Source: Streptococcus suis
Lineage (GTDB): Bacteria; Bacillota; Bacilli; Lactobacillales; Streptococcaceae
DNA: 64,000 nucleotides
Direction: 5' to 3'
NCBI GenBank assembly: GCA_022354845.1
Contig: CP031970.1
Coordinates: 1,426,001 to 1,490,000, forward strand
Below the pieces are notes generated by a model, which saw only the letters and a list, made by a program, of their open reading frames with translations, searched no databases and had not been told where the DNA came from. Numbering within the stretch: the first letter of the stretch is position 1; every line of letters starts with the position of its first letter. Below, one piece after another: positions 45,636 to 55,240 of the stretch. Both the position numbers and the translations under genes were made by a program.

Positions 45636-46628
45636 TTAATCCAAAACCAGTTCCACCTCCTTGATACCAATCCGAACTTCTGTGCCTTGTCCCACTTTGG
45701 AGCTTAGTTTTAGGGAATAGCCCAGCTCCGCTGCGATTTTACGTGAAAGATAAAGCCCAAGTCCCGAAGATTGCTGTGTTCTACGACCATTAAATCCTGA
45801 AAATCCACGTTCAAAGACCCGTTCCAAATCACTCTCTGCAATCCCGATTCCTGTATCACCAATGACCAAATCATCTCCGTCCAAAACAATCGAAATGGTC
45901 CCTTTCTGACAATACTTGAGGGCATTGGATAAAATTTGCTCAATCAGAAGTCCTAGCCATCGTTTATCAGTCCTTACAATCCGATCCAGTTGTCCTAAGT
46001 CCAAACGATTATTAGACTGTATAAAAAAGAGAGAATACTTCTTCACCAAAGTCCTGATAAGCTCATCTAAATGAACAGGTTCAATGACTAAATCATCATG
46101 AAAAGACTGGAGTCGCAAGTAATTCAGGACCAAACCAGTATACTGCTCTATCTTGAACAACTCAGATTCTAATTGGTGACGAATTTGACTGGTCTCAATT
46201 TCATTGATTAAGAGGTGGCTTGCTGCTATGGGTGTTTTCATTTGATGAACCCATAGGGTATAGTAATCATCTAATTCAGCCTTGTCCTTTCGCTGCTTTT
46301 CAAAGAGTGATTTGTTTTCGACTTCCAGTCTTTCCAACTTCTCCTGTAAGCAACGCTCACTAGCTGTCATTGATGCGACCTTCTGACCACGCCAGATTTT
46401 TCTAAAACGAGAAAACTCGACAAGAAGGTCGAACAAAAGAGCAAGAAACCAGCAGAGACTGAGAAGGGTAAGGGCATAGATGATTAAATTGCTGTCTATT
46501 TCAAAAAGAGAGCCGAATCCTAGAGTAATCCCCGAAAAAACGATAATAGCAAGGAGAAAAATCCAACGATGGCCTAGCCAGGAACCTAGAAATTGATAAA
46601 AAACGCTACCAACATCATTTTTATTCAT
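45636..46628 (-). CDS. Bce-type sensor histidine kinase (BceS-like)
   Basis: This 330-aa intramembrane-sensing kinase has two N-terminal helices with almost no extracellular loop (WIFLLAIIVFSGITLGF; LIIYALTLLSLCWFLALLF). The dimerisation/phosphoacceptor region is VHQMKTPIAASHLL (His), followed by an HATPase domain (EQILSNALKY, GDTGIGI, SSGLGLYLSRKI). It lacks its own sensor domain, so it senses flux through the BceAB transporter. Confidence 0.92.
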   Translation of the reverse strand: MNKNDVGSVFYQFLGSWLGHRWIFLLAIIVFSGITLGFGSLFEIDSNLIIYALTLLSLCWFLALLFDLLVEFSRFRKIWRGQKVASMTASERCLQEKLERLEVENKSLFEKQRKDKAELDDYYTLWVHQMKTPIAASHLLINEIETSQIRHQLESELFKIEQYTGLVLNYLRLQSFHDDLVIEPVHLDELIRTLVKKYSLFFIQSNNRLDLGQLDRIVRTDKRWLGLLIEQILSNALKYCQKGTISIVLDGDDLVIGDTGIGIAESDLERVFERGFSGFNGRRTQQSSGLGLYLSRKIAAELGYSLKLSSKVGQGTEVRIGIKEVELVLD

Positions 46629-47304
46629 GTATCCACACTAGGCCGTAGCCAACTCCTTTCTTGGTCGCAATGAGGTCAGGCAAGCCCAATTCTGTCAATT
46701 TTTTGCGCAATCGGGCAATATTTACTGATAAAGTATTATCATCGACAAAGATATCACTGTTCCACAACTCACGCATCAATGCCTCGCGGCTAACGACTTC
46801 TTTGCCATGCTCAAAAAGTACTCGTAAAATCTGAAATTCATTACGAGTCAATTCTTCAACAGCTTCTGTATAGGAGACCTGCATAGTTTTTAAATCAAGT
46901 GCAACCTGTTCAAACCAGAGTAAACTCTGCTCACCAACAAAATCATAGGTTCTTCTCAAAAGTCCTTGTATTTTTGCCAAAAGCACTGTCATTTCAAAGG
47001 GTTTGGTCACAAAGTCATCCGCTCCCATATTAATCGCCATGACAATATCCATCGGCTGATCATGCGAAGACAAAAACATGATGGGGACACGAGAGGTCTT
47101 ACGGATTTCCTGACACCAATAATAGCCGTTAAAGAAAGGAAGACTGATATCAAGTATAATCAAGTGAGGTTGAAAATCGTCGATTTGCTTCAAAATCGTC
47201 TGAAAATCCTTTACTTCTTGGACCTGATACCCCCAGTTCGTCAAGTTTTTAGCGACCAATTGGCTAATGGTTTTATCATCTTCTACTAGAAAAATCTTCT
47301 GCAT
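46621..47304 (-). CDS. Bce-type response regulator (BceR-like, OmpR/PhoB family)
   Basis: This 227-aa regulator has a receiver domain with VEDDKTI, phosphoacceptor LIILDISLP and KPFEMTVLLAK, then a C-terminal winged helix (LTRNEFQILRVLFEHGKEVV, DNTLSVNIARLRKKL). It overlaps the kinase start by eight bases. It should act at the TNACA-N4-TGTAA operator of the ABC genes. Confidence 0.92.
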   Translation of the reverse strand: MQKIFLVEDDKTISQLVAKNLTNWGYQVQEVKDFQTILKQIDDFQPHLIILDISLPFFNGYYWCQEIRKTSRVPIMFLSSHDQPMDIVMAINMGADDFVTKPFEMTVLLAKIQGLLRRTYDFVGEQSLLWFEQVALDLKTMQVSYTEAVEELTRNEFQILRVLFEHGKEVVSREALMRELWNSDIFVDDNTLSVNIARLRKKLTELGLPDLIATKKGVGYGLVWIHE

Positions 47305-47421
47305 CTGTGTCTCCTTTCACTCTTCTATTATTATAGCCTATTCAATAAAATTTATGCAAATTTATTCGGTGGAAATGAATGTGAAATTTTTATGAAAATG
47401 GCCAAATAACTATACGAATAG

Positions 47422-47450
47422 TTGTCATCTATGCATGATTAGGTTATACT
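47422..47450 (+). promoter_or_regulatory. Promoter of the Mbeg1-like hydrolase
   Basis: TTGTCA (47422-47427) and TATACT (47445-47450), 17-base spacer, 30 bases before the start. Confidence 0.75.
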
Positions 47451-47479
47451 ATTTATCTATAAGAAAACTTGAGGTTTTT

Positions 47480-48661
47480 ATGCCAAATTTACTAGATTAC
47501 ATTAAAAATATCAAATACGATAGTTTCTATGACCAAGCTATTAATAAATTAGATATTCTAGCCTTGACAGAATTATCCTATCTCCCCTTTGACGATCTTG
47601 TTCCGACAGAATTCACCAGTTCTGGTATTCGTATTGATAAATTATTTGATGCTTTCAATGAAAAATACAATCAAAAATTTCCTCCTTTTACCATGGTCAC
47701 AAAGAGCCGCTTAACTCTTTTTGAATTAATGGCTAGCTCAAAACGCTATAAATACTTGAAAGCATTTGCCTATGTTAATGATTATCAGATTGATTTACAA
47801 CAACAATTTGCAGCAGTTAGCTATCACTTGGATAGAGATACAGTGTTGACCTGTTTCCGTGGCACCGATGATACCATCATTGGGTGGAAGGAAGATTTCC
47901 ATATGACCTATATGAAGGAAATTCCTGCACAACAATCTGCCAGTCGCTATTTGCAGGATATCATGGCTGCTCAACATTCTGATTTTTATGTTTCAGGCCA
48001 CTCGAAGGGTGGTAATTTAGCAATTTATGCTACTTCTCAACTCCCACCAGCCCTTCAACAATATATTTTGATTGTTTACGCTTTTGACGCTCCAGGACTT
48101 CATAAACAGTATTTGACGTCGAATGGGTATTTGGGAATCGAACAAAAAATTGTACCGATTATTCCTCAAAATTCCATTGTAGGGATGATGTTGGAAACAC
48201 CAGAAAAAGCGCAAATAGTGAGCAGCCGCACAATCGGTTTATTACAACACATCAGCTTTTCTTGGGAGGTAGATGGGTACGATTTCCGGACCGCCCCAGC
48301 ACTTACTGAAGAAAGTTTGCAAATCGACCGTACCTTAAAAGCATGGACTGCTAGTCTGACAGAGGAAGAATTACAAGCCTTTTTCGATCTATTTTTTGGT
48401 ATTTTCATTCAAGCTGGTATCGAACGTTTTAGTGACTTTGTCATCAATCCCTTGCAAAAATTACAGGAGATTGATCGATTAAGAAAAGAATTCTCCCCTC
48501 AAGAAGCCGAGATGATGGATAAACTCATTCGCATGCTCTTTGATACCCGTTATCAAATCTGGCTAAAGGGATGGAATAATCGCCTCCCAAAACCCGACCT
48601 AAATTTCCCTGATTGGAACGATCTCTTTACTCTCCCAACTATCAATAAAAATAAAAGCTAG
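47480..48661 (+). CDS. Mbeg1-like/DUF2974 alpha/beta hydrolase
   Basis: This 393-aa protein of the DUF2974/Mbeg1-like group resembles class 3 lipases. CFRGTDDTIIGWKEDFHM lies before the nucleophile elbow SGHSKGGNLA (GxSxG), followed by FDAPG. It is cytoplasmic (no signal peptide). The ATG at 47480 (MPNLLDYIKN) follows GAGG; the frame further upstream contains the promoter. Substrate unknown, probably a lipid or ester. Confidence 0.88.
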   Translation: MPNLLDYIKNIKYDSFYDQAINKLDILALTELSYLPFDDLVPTEFTSSGIRIDKLFDAFNEKYNQKFPPFTMVTKSRLTLFELMASSKRYKYLKAFAYVNDYQIDLQQQFAAVSYHLDRDTVLTCFRGTDDTIIGWKEDFHMTYMKEIPAQQSASRYLQDIMAAQHSDFYVSGHSKGGNLAIYATSQLPPALQQYILIVYAFDAPGLHKQYLTSNGYLGIEQKIVPIIPQNSIVGMMLETPEKAQIVSSRTIGLLQHISFSWEVDGYDFRTAPALTEESLQIDRTLKAWTASLTEEELQAFFDLFFGIFIQAGIERFSDFVINPLQKLQEIDRLRKEFSPQEAEMMDKLIRMLFDTRYQIWLKGWNNRLPKPDLNFPDWNDLFTLPTINKNKS

Positions 48662-48683
48662 TTTAGGTTCTCTAAGCTAGCTT
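48654..48683 (+). terminator. Intrinsic hairpin after the Mbeg1-like gene
   Basis: AAAGCTAGTTTAGGTTCTCTAAGCTAGCTTT, ten paired bases; the T tail is short, so efficiency is uncertain. Confidence 0.6.
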
Positions 48684-48711
48684 TGTTTATGTACTTTAAG
48701 ATTATACTACT

Positions 48712-48888
48712 TACCCTCTCGTCAAGATCCTCGATGAGTGAAAAGTTCTAGTGCTACATTTCTGCCTGTTACCTTAAAAAAGAATGCCAGAAGGTGCTAT
48801 CTTTGACTTAAAGATAGACTGGGAAGAACTCATATCATTTGTGATGAGTTGTCAATGGATCTTCGATTCTAGTTGATTTTCAATGACT
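48712..48888. repeat. Degenerate BOX-like repeat
   Basis: GATGAGTGAAAAGTTCTAGTG ... CTGCCTGTTACCTTAAA matches the interior of the element at 11769-11923 (reverse strand GATGAGTGAAAAGCTCCAGTG ... AGCCTGTTACCTTGAAA). It ends GTTGATTTTCAATGA, like the BOX terminus. It is worn and overlaps the 3' end of the aminotransferase gene. Confidence 0.55.
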
Positions 48889-50004
48889 TTTGTCGTATGC
48901 TGCTAAAGCATTTCCTAATAGCTCCAATCCTTTTTTCAGTGTCTCTTGGTCACAGGCATAACCAATGCGAACATAGCCCTCTTTTTCAAATCGACTTCCA
49001 GGTACAACCAATACCCCATATTTTTCTAATAGGTTCAAAGAAAATTCTTCAATCGGAATGGGAACATCCAATTTGACAAAGGAGGTTGAGACAAAAGCAG
49101 GTTTTATATAGGATGCCCTAGGTTGCATAGATACCCAATGGTCCAAAATTGATAGATTTTCGTGGATAATGCGGTGGTTTCTTTTCAAAATTGCCTGGCG
49201 ATTTTCCAAAGCAAGCTGAGCCACCATATCATCGAATACACCTGCGCAAATCAAAGTGTAATCCCTATAATCACGTAAAATGGAAATGACCTTATCATTT
49301 GCAGCGACCCAGCCAATACGAATACCTGCTAAGGAGTAGGTTTTGGACAAACTGTTGACTGCTATGCCATTTTCATACAGGTCTACAATGGAAGAATTGT
49401 TGTTTTCTGAAAACGATGTGTAAATTTCATCGACTAGTACATAGGCACCAACACTGGCCGCAATCGTAGCCACTTCTTTTAGGAAAACATCATCCATTAC
49501 CGCACCCGTAGGATTATTGGCATTATTTAAACAAATCATCTTTGTCTGAGGGCGAATTAATTGACGTAAATCATCTAAATCTGGTAACCAATTCAATTCT
49601 TCTTTGATCTGCCAGTATTCAAGCTCTGCACCTAGTGATTTTGGAATATCATAGAGCTGTTGGTAAGTGGGATAGAGCGAAATAATATGATCACCTGGTT
49701 CAATTAGACTAAAGAGGGCTAGAAAATTTGCTCCAGTAGCACCATTTGTCTGTAAGATATGTTCTGGTTCGATTGTACGATAGAGTTGACTGACCGATTT
49801 CTTAAACCCTGGAGACCCCTCAATCCAGCCATAATCCAATTTTGTCTTTCCCAGTTCCTTATAAAATGTCGCTGCAGAAGTATTTGTCAACTCAAAAAGT
49901 TCATCTAAGGATAATGATTTGATGGAAACTCCTGCGATATCATATTTTGCATTTTTTTCATGGACATTCAGCCATTCTTCAACCCCAAAACGTGGTAATT
50001 TCAT
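48880..50004 (-). CDS. PLP-dependent aminotransferase class I/II
   Basis: This 374-aa fold-type I enzyme has the PLP lysine in NSLSKTYSLAGIRIGW, the Asp/Tyr pair in LVDEIYTS and NNANNPTGAVM for cofactor and carboxylate binding. A C-terminal VVPGSRFEKEGYVRIGY is seen. The ATG at 50004 follows AGAAAGAAG; an upstream extension is not needed. Substrate not predictable from sequence. Confidence 0.9.
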   Translation of the reverse strand: MKLPRFGVEEWLNVHEKNAKYDIAGVSIKSLSLDELFELTNTSAATFYKELGKTKLDYGWIEGSPGFKKSVSQLYRTIEPEHILQTNGATGANFLALFSLIEPGDHIISLYPTYQQLYDIPKSLGAELEYWQIKEELNWLPDLDDLRQLIRPQTKMICLNNANNPTGAVMDDVFLKEVATIAASVGAYVLVDEIYTSFSENNNSSIVDLYENGIAVNSLSKTYSLAGIRIGWVAANDKVISILRDYRDYTLICAGVFDDMVAQLALENRQAILKRNHRIIHENLSILDHWVSMQPRASYIKPAFVSTSFVKLDVPIPIEEFSLNLLEKYGVLVVPGSRFEKEGYVRIGYACDQETLKKGLELLGNALAAYDKSH

Positions 50005-50140
50005 CTTAATCTTCTTTCTAATATTCTCTATCAATCATTGTAACATGAAATGATTATTTCAATACTGGAAATAATAGAATTTAGGAAGGTTTTTGTGGCA
50101 AAATTATTCCTTCCCTCACAAATGAACCAATTTCTTGTCA

Positions 50141-50181
50141 AAAGAAAGAATCAATTTAGCAATGCTAAATTGATTCTTTGA
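50141..50181. terminator. Perfect 15-bp hairpin between aminotransferase and YtxH genes
   Basis: AAGAATCAATTTAGC and its exact complement with a 3-base loop; on the reverse strand it follows the YtxH stop and is continued by TTCTTT. Likely the terminator of the hprK-lgt-DUF948-YtxH transcript. Confidence 0.75.
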
Positions 50182-50189
50182 CTATTATT

Positions 50190-50726
50190 TTAGAGGTTGT
50201 GAGACTCTTCGCTATCATTTGTTGGTGCTTCAGTTACTTCCTCCACAGTAGGTTCAACAACAACAGAATCAATATCAATTTCAATATCCTCTGAAACTAC
50301 CACAGCATCTTCTATATCATCAGCCGTTACATCAACTGTTGGTGCTTTAGCGGTTTTAGCTTTAATTGCATCCAGAATATCCGCTGTAGAAAGATTTTGT
50401 TCTGCAATTTTTTCTTTGATTTGTTCAAAGGTTTCCAAAGATTTTTCCTTGCCAGATTTGACCAAGTCTTCAACTTTCAGTTCACCAGTTTCAAGTTGTG
50501 TTTTCACTTCAGTGAACCGTTCAGATGCTTGTTTTCCTAGATCTTGAGCTTTGTTCACGAAATCAGCATTGATTTCATCATGATTTTCCTTATAATCATT
50601 TGCAAAATTGACTACCTTTTTTTTGACTACTTTACCAGTTTTGCTTGCTAGAAATGCAGCTGCTGCTGCACCTCCTGCTGCTCCCAATAAGAGACTGGTT
50701 AGTACACTACTAGATTTTCTTACCAT
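50190..50726 (-). CDS. YtxH domain protein
   Basis: This 178-aa protein has an N-terminal Ala-rich membrane helix (TSLLLGAAGGAAAAAFLAS) followed by a long helical/coiled region (KVVKKKVVNFANDYKENHDE) and a very acidic tail (AVVVSEDIEIDIDS). The YtxH family is a membrane-associated stress protein group of unknown function. It overlaps the DUF948 stop by 17 bases. Confidence 0.85.
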   Translation of the reverse strand: MVRKSSSVLTSLLLGAAGGAAAAAFLASKTGKVVKKKVVNFANDYKENHDEINADFVNKAQDLGKQASERFTEVKTQLETGELKVEDLVKSGKEKSLETFEQIKEKIAEQNLSTADILDAIKAKTAKAPTVDVTADDIEDAVVVSEDIEIDIDSVVVEPTVEEVTEAPTNDSEESHNL

Positions 50727-51123
50727 TTTTTTCTCCTTTCCTACCTAAGAGAGATGAGATAGCTGACAGTGCAGAGAGCGCTCCACCTGCCTTCACTGTA
50801 CTTGCTCCAGCAGACTTAGCCTTGACTGTCAAATTTCTTGCTGATGTATTCAGGTCAGAAACAGAAGTTGACAAGTCTGCCACTGCTACAAATAGCGGAT
50901 CGAGTGTTGCAACTTTTCCATTGACATCTTCTACCAAGACATTGGTTTTAGCTAATAGCTCATTGGTCTGGTAGAGTGTCACATTCACATCACTAGTCAA
51001 GACCTTTAGGGTCTGTTGCGCTTCATCCGTTACTGTATTCAATTTTTTTAAAAACAAAATAATGTATACTGCCACCGCCGCGATGGACAAGGCAATAATC
51101 AACACTGAAATTTCAATAATCAT
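50710..51123 (-). CDS. DUF948 membrane protein
   Basis: This 137-aa protein has one N-terminal helix (IIEISVLIIALSIAAVAVYI) then a coiled-coil stretch (DEAQQTLKVLTSDVNVTLYQ) as in DUF948/YtxG proteins, usually paired with YtxH. The ATG at 51123 is the family start; the longer frame overlaps lgt. Confidence 0.85.
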   Translation of the reverse strand: MIIEISVLIIALSIAAVAVYIILFLKKLNTVTDEAQQTLKVLTSDVNVTLYQTNELLAKTNVLVEDVNGKVATLDPLFVAVADLSTSVSDLNTSARNLTVKAKSAGASTVKAGGALSALSAISSLLGRKGEKNGKKI

Positions 51124-51133
51124 ATTCTCTCCT

Positions 51134-51910
51134 TTATGATTGATAGAACGGAATAGTTGCCTTTCTCCTCCGTAGTACAACCATGATAATACCAACGAGG
51201 ATTAAGATTCCAGACAACCATTGTGAGACGCGTATGCCCAAGAACATGAGACTATCCGTCCGCAATCCTTCAATTAAGAGACGACCACAACCATACCAAA
51301 TGAGATAGAAAGCTGTGATTTCTCCCTGTTTGAGAAGTTTAGGACGTCTGCGTAATATACAAATCACTACAAATCCCAATAAGTTCCACAACGATTCAAA
51401 TAGGAAGGTTGGTTGACGATAAGCACCGTCTATATACATCTGATCACGTATGAATCTTGGTAAATAATTTAGGCTATCAACAGCTTTACCATAAGCTTCT
51501 TGGTTAAAGAAATTTCCCCAACGACCAATCGCTTGAGCCAACATGACCGATGGCGCAACGACATCTAGAAAATCTAGAGTTTTGATAAAGCGGTACTGTG
51601 TAAAGAAATACAAGATGATGGCTCCCGTAATCAAACCACCATAGATAGCGATTCCGCCATTCCAAATAGCAAAAACGGATAAGATATCGTCTTTATAGTC
51701 GCTCCAAGAAAAGGCAACGTAATATATTCTCGCTCCAATAATGGAAAGTGGAAAGGCAATCAAGATAAAATCCATAATATCATCTTGAAGGATTTTCTTG
51801 CGTGGAGCCTCTTTTACTGCTAAGTAAACTCCGAGCATTAAACCAAGTAAAATACAGACGGCATACCAACGAATCTCTAGGGGGCCTAATGTAATTGCAA
51901 CTGGATCCAT
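51134..51910 (-). CDS. lgt: Prolipoprotein diacylglyceryl transferase
   Basis: This 258-aa membrane enzyme carries the Lgt signature around [14 protein letters not shown] (catalytic Arg and Glu) and seven helices. It transfers diacylglycerol from phosphatidylglycerol to lipoprotein Cys, and is needed for lipoproteins such as the cyclophilin at 30481. The ATG at 51910 is preferred; a longer start would overlap hprK. The hprK-lgt order is conserved in streptococci. Confidence 0.95.
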   Translation of the reverse strand: MDPVAITLGPLEIRWYAVCILLGLMLGVYLAVKEAPRKKILQDDIMDFILIAFPLSIIGARIYYVAFSWSDYKDDILSVFAIWNGGIAIYGGLITGAIILYFFTQYRFIKTLDFLDVVAPSVMLAQAIGRWGNFFNQEAYGKAVDSLNYLPRFIRDQMYIDGAYRQPTFLFESLWNLLGFVVICILRRRPKLLKQGEITAFYLIWYGCGRLLIEGLRTDSLMFLGIRVSQWLSGILILVGIIMVVLRRRKATIPFYQS

Positions 51911-51911
51911 C

Positions 51912-52844
51912 TTAGTTTTCACTCCTATTGTGTTCAATTAAATTGGAAAGACGCTCCTCAAATAATTTTGTCGCATCAAATCCCATTTGTTTTGCTCGGT
52001 AATTCATTGCAGCTGCTTCAATCACTACAGAAATATTTCGTCCTGTTTTTACAGGTATACGAATTTGAGGAACCGTTATCCCAGCAATCTCAATCGTATC
52101 ACCAGAATTTCCCAGTCGGTCAAACACCTTGCCAGTTTCAAAATTTTCAAGGTAGACTGCTAATTGCACTTCTGATGAATCTTTAACGGCACTTGCACCA
52201 TGTAGACTCATCACATCAATAATCCCAACTCCTCTAATTTCCAATAAATGACGAAGTATTTCTGCAGGCTCACCCCAAAGGGTAACATCATCTTTGGCAA
52301 AGACATCAACTCGGTCATCAGCCACCAATCGGTGTCCTCGTTTAACCAACTCTAGGCCCGTCTCACTTTTACCAATACCAGAATCACCTTGGATTAAAAC
52401 CCCCATGCCATAGATATCCATCAGGACACCATGAACACTGGTACGTTGTGCCAATCGACTATCTAAATAAGAGGAGAGTTCCCCTGACAGTCGACTAGTC
52501 GCAGTTTTACTTCTACAAATTGCAATCTGTTTTTCCTTAGCAGCCTTATACATCTCTTCAGGAATTTCCAGACCACGGGCAACAATAACAACAGGCGTTT
52601 CTGGTTGGAACATTTGAGAAAGGACCTGATAACGGTTATGACCAGTCATTGCTGTCAAATAGGACCATTCCTTCATACCAATCAGTTGAATGCGTTCTGG
52701 GGCGTAATAATCAAAGTAGCCAGTCATTTCCAATCCTGGACGGGTAATGTCTGCCGTTGTAATTGGTTTTTTCAGGAGCTCTTCAGTACTATAAGCACAT
52801 TCAATCCGCAGATTATCGACCAGATCTTTTACATAAACGGTCAT
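51912..52844 (-). CDS. hprK: HPr kinase/phosphorylase
   Basis: This 310-aa bifunctional enzyme has Walker [10 protein letters not shown] and the HPrK signature [18 protein letters not shown]. It phosphorylates and dephosphorylates HPr at Ser46, controlling CcpA carbon catabolite repression and PTS activity. The ATG at 52844 (MTVYVKDLV) is preferred over one four codons upstream. Confidence 0.96.
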   Translation of the reverse strand: MTVYVKDLVDNLRIECAYSTEELLKKPITTADITRPGLEMTGYFDYYAPERIQLIGMKEWSYLTAMTGHNRYQVLSQMFQPETPVVIVARGLEIPEEMYKAAKEKQIAICRSKTATSRLSGELSSYLDSRLAQRTSVHGVLMDIYGMGVLIQGDSGIGKSETGLELVKRGHRLVADDRVDVFAKDDVTLWGEPAEILRHLLEIRGVGIIDVMSLHGASAVKDSSEVQLAVYLENFETGKVFDRLGNSGDTIEIAGITVPQIRIPVKTGRNISVVIEAAAMNYRAKQMGFDATKLFEERLSNLIEHNRSEN

Positions 52845-53046
52845 TTGTTCCCTCACTTTCAGTTTTATTATATTATACCATAAGCTAGCGCTTGCAGGGG
52901 AAAGAAGTGGACTATATTAATAAAAAGAATAAGTTTACTTACTTATTCAATTAAAGTCAATAAAAAACACTCATGCTATCAGATACACAATTCTAACAAT
53001 TCTGTTATACTTTTATAGTAGAATTCTTTTTAAAAAGGAGATGAAT

Positions 53047-53988
53047 ATGGAACCCTTGTTTCTCACACCTGTAATGCACGAAAAAATTTGGGGTGGTCAA
53101 CGCCTGAAAACCAACTACCACTACGATATTCCTAGTGAAAAGACTGGTGAATGTTGGGCTATATCTGCCCACCCAAACGGCGTAACAATAGTCTCAAATG
53201 GTCAATATAAAGGAAGAGGACTGGATGACCTCTATCAGAATGAAAAACATTTATTTGGCAATCCCACAGATAATGTCTTTCCATTATTAACCAAAATCCT
53301 TGATGCAGACGATTGGCTTAGCGTCCAAGTCCATCCCGATGATAGCTATGGCTTGGCTCACGAAGGTGAATTGGGCAAGACAGAATGTTGGTACATTTTA
53401 GAAGCTGAGGACGGAGCTGAAATCATTTATGGCCACAAAGCCCAATCCAAAGAAGAACTCCGCCAGCAAATCGAAGCTGGAGATTGGGACAAGCTGTTGA
53501 CCCATGTACCCGTCAAAAAGGGTGATTTCTTCTTTGTACCAAGCGGAACCATGCACGCCATCGGTAAAGGTATCATGATACTAGAAACCCAACAATCTAG
53601 CGATACAACCTACCGTGTCTATGACTTTGATCGCCGTGATGATGCAGGCAACCTCCGTGAACTACACATTGAAAAATCGATTGATGTGCTGACAATTGGT
53701 CCAGTTGCCAATTCAACACCTGCCAAGCTTAAAATCGATCATCTTGATTCGACCGTCTTAGTAGCAAATCCGTTTTTTACAGTCTATAAATGGGATATTC
53801 ATCAAGAAATCAAAATGGGACAGACCGTTCCTTACCTGCTTGTCAGTGTCATCGAAGGGGAAGGTGCCATCCAAGTCGGTGAAACCAGCTATCCACTTCA
53901 AAAAGGTACCCACTTTATCTTACCAGCCGATGTATCAGACTGGACCTTTACAGGTCAAATGGAATTAATAGCTAGTCACGCAAACTAA
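53047..53988 (+). CDS. manA: Mannose-6-phosphate isomerase, class I
   Basis: This 313-aa cupin-type zinc enzyme has VQVHPDDSYG, KTECWYILEAEDGAE, KKGDFFFVPSGTMHAIGKG and YRVYDFDRRD. It interconverts mannose-6-P and fructose-6-P. The ATG at 53047 lies seven bases after AAAGGAG; another ATG at 53041 touches the Shine-Dalgarno. Confidence 0.95.
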   Translation: MEPLFLTPVMHEKIWGGQRLKTNYHYDIPSEKTGECWAISAHPNGVTIVSNGQYKGRGLDDLYQNEKHLFGNPTDNVFPLLTKILDADDWLSVQVHPDDSYGLAHEGELGKTECWYILEAEDGAEIIYGHKAQSKEELRQQIEAGDWDKLLTHVPVKKGDFFFVPSGTMHAIGKGIMILETQQSSDTTYRVYDFDRRDDAGNLRELHIEKSIDVLTIGPVANSTPAKLKIDHLDSTVLVANPFFTVYKWDIHQEIKMGQTVPYLLVSVIEGEGAIQVGETSYPLQKGTHFILPADVSDWTFTGQMELIASHAN

Positions 53989-53994
53989 GCATAC

Positions 53995-54028
53995 AAAAAA
54001 CTTGAGCTTTTAAACTCAAGTTTTTTTG
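53995..54028. terminator. Bidirectional terminator between manA and the LiaY-like gene
   Basis: AAAAAACTTGAGCTTTTAAACTCAAGTTTTTTT, T runs on both strands; serves converging genes. Confidence 0.85.
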
Positions 54029-54030
54029 CA

Positions 54031-54303
54031 TTATTCAAACCAAGATTTATGTATCTTCTCAGCATCTTTTATCTTACGCGGGCCAGTTCCATATTTCTCG
54101 GCATCCTTATCTTCCTTATATGGTAAGAAGTAAACTGCTGCTGCGTAAAGGGCGATTAACAAGATAAAAGATTTTCCAAATAGAAGACCTGCTATAAAGA
54201 GGGCTCGAACAAGCCATGCTTCCCATCCTAATTTATGAGCAATGCCTGCAAGAACGCCAGACACAACTTTTCCCTTTCTTACTCTATACAAATCAATTGA
54301 CAT
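54031..54303 (-). CDS. PspC domain membrane protein (LiaY-like)
   Basis: This 90-aa PspC-type protein has VRKGKVVSGVLAGIAHKLGW and a hydrophobic segment (ALFIAGLLFGKSFILLIALY). Its start overlaps the stop of the LiaX-like gene by 11 bases. In enterococci and streptococci such PspC proteins belong to the LiaFSR envelope-stress regulon. Confidence 0.85.
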   Translation of the reverse strand: MSIDLYRVRKGKVVSGVLAGIAHKLGWEAWLVRALFIAGLLFGKSFILLIALYAAAVYFLPYKEDKDAEKYGTGPRKIKDAEKIHKSWFE

Positions 54304-55054
54304 CTTTTATTCCTTTCACATAAAAAGCACCTTGACCAGTCTGTGCTTTTATAAAGAGTAAATCATTTCCTGATTTTTCAAATTGATAAGGACTATTTTT
54401 CTTCTTTCGGTTGACTACAACCTGTCCTGATTGAGACTCAATCTGACCTCGAATTCCCTGCCCCTTCCCTGTTTGTAAGGTGAAGGGCGCGTGTGCCAAT
54501 TGCACATACAAATGTTGTGGGTAGCCACCGCAGGTTGTCAAGCGAATATCCTGTTGTTTTTTATCTCTTGAACTGCGGATAGAAATATCTTCAAACGGCA
54601 AGTAGTCTAACCGGGCATCTGCTTGACCAAGTTCTACAGCTAGTACTGACATCCATTCCTGGGGTAAGCTAATGGTCAAGTGACAGGCCAAACTACTGTT
54701 GAAATATAGTCCTTTCTTTTCAACATAAAGACGAGGGAGCTTGTCTTCTGGCGCATCTTGATTATAAACAATTTCTACGGTGATCTGTTCATTCTTAGAC
54801 TTAGTCAGAGTCAGCCGCCCCTCGGATAATTTTAGAAAGAGTGATTCAATTCCATCAAATGAATAGGCCTGTTTCAGCTTTGAGGAAGCAAAGACCTTGA
54901 AACTTGGTAAGGTAAAATTCAATTTTGCTTTTTCTTCCACAAAAAGAAAGTCTGGTTCTTGATTCATTTCCTTAAAACAGGCGCGAGCCTCTTCCTTGGT
55001 CAAGACACCTTTTTCATATAACTCAATTAAGCGTTCTTCTCTCTTTTGCGTCAT
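54293..55054 (-). CDS. DUF4097/LiaX-like envelope stress protein
   Basis: This 253-aa protein has an N-terminal SHOCT-like helix (MTQKREERLIELYEKGVLTK), then a beta-rich domain typical of DUF4097 (FDGIESLFLKLSEGRLTL, ACHLTISLPQEWMSVLAVEL, ...GQADARLDYLPFEDISI). It lacks a signal peptide. It resembles LiaX of Enterococcus, a modulator of the LiaFSR daptomycin and antimicrobial-peptide response, and is coupled to a PspC gene as in liaXYZ. Homology to LiaX is at domain level only. Confidence 0.75.
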   Translation of the reverse strand: MTQKREERLIELYEKGVLTKEEARACFKEMNQEPDFLFVEEKAKLNFTLPSFKVFASSKLKQAYSFDGIESLFLKLSEGRLTLTKSKNEQITVEIVYNQDAPEDKLPRLYVEKKGLYFNSSLACHLTISLPQEWMSVLAVELGQADARLDYLPFEDISIRSSRDKKQQDIRLTTCGGYPQHLYVQLAHAPFTLQTGKGQGIRGQIESQSGQVVVNRKKKNSPYQFEKSGNDLLFIKAQTGQGAFYVKGIKDVN

Positions 55055-55095
55055 AGACTCACCTCAATTCCATACTAGTATACCATATTTCCCAA

Positions 55096-55121
55096 CAAAA
55101 AAATCAGCCCAAGGACTGATT
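55096..55121 (-). terminator. Intrinsic terminator at the end of the RM locus
   Basis: AATCAGTCCTTGGGCTGATT followed by TTTTT on the reverse strand; it separates the LiaX-like gene's promoter region from the restriction locus. Confidence 0.75.
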
Positions 55122-55240
55122 CTAGAAAACCAAGCTTTGCCAAGGCAATTGATAGATTTTCTGAAAATGGATGAAAATTCTGCTTTGAAAACCAAAAATT
55201 TAATTCTATTACTCAACTCTGAGCGTATAAAAATCATCAC

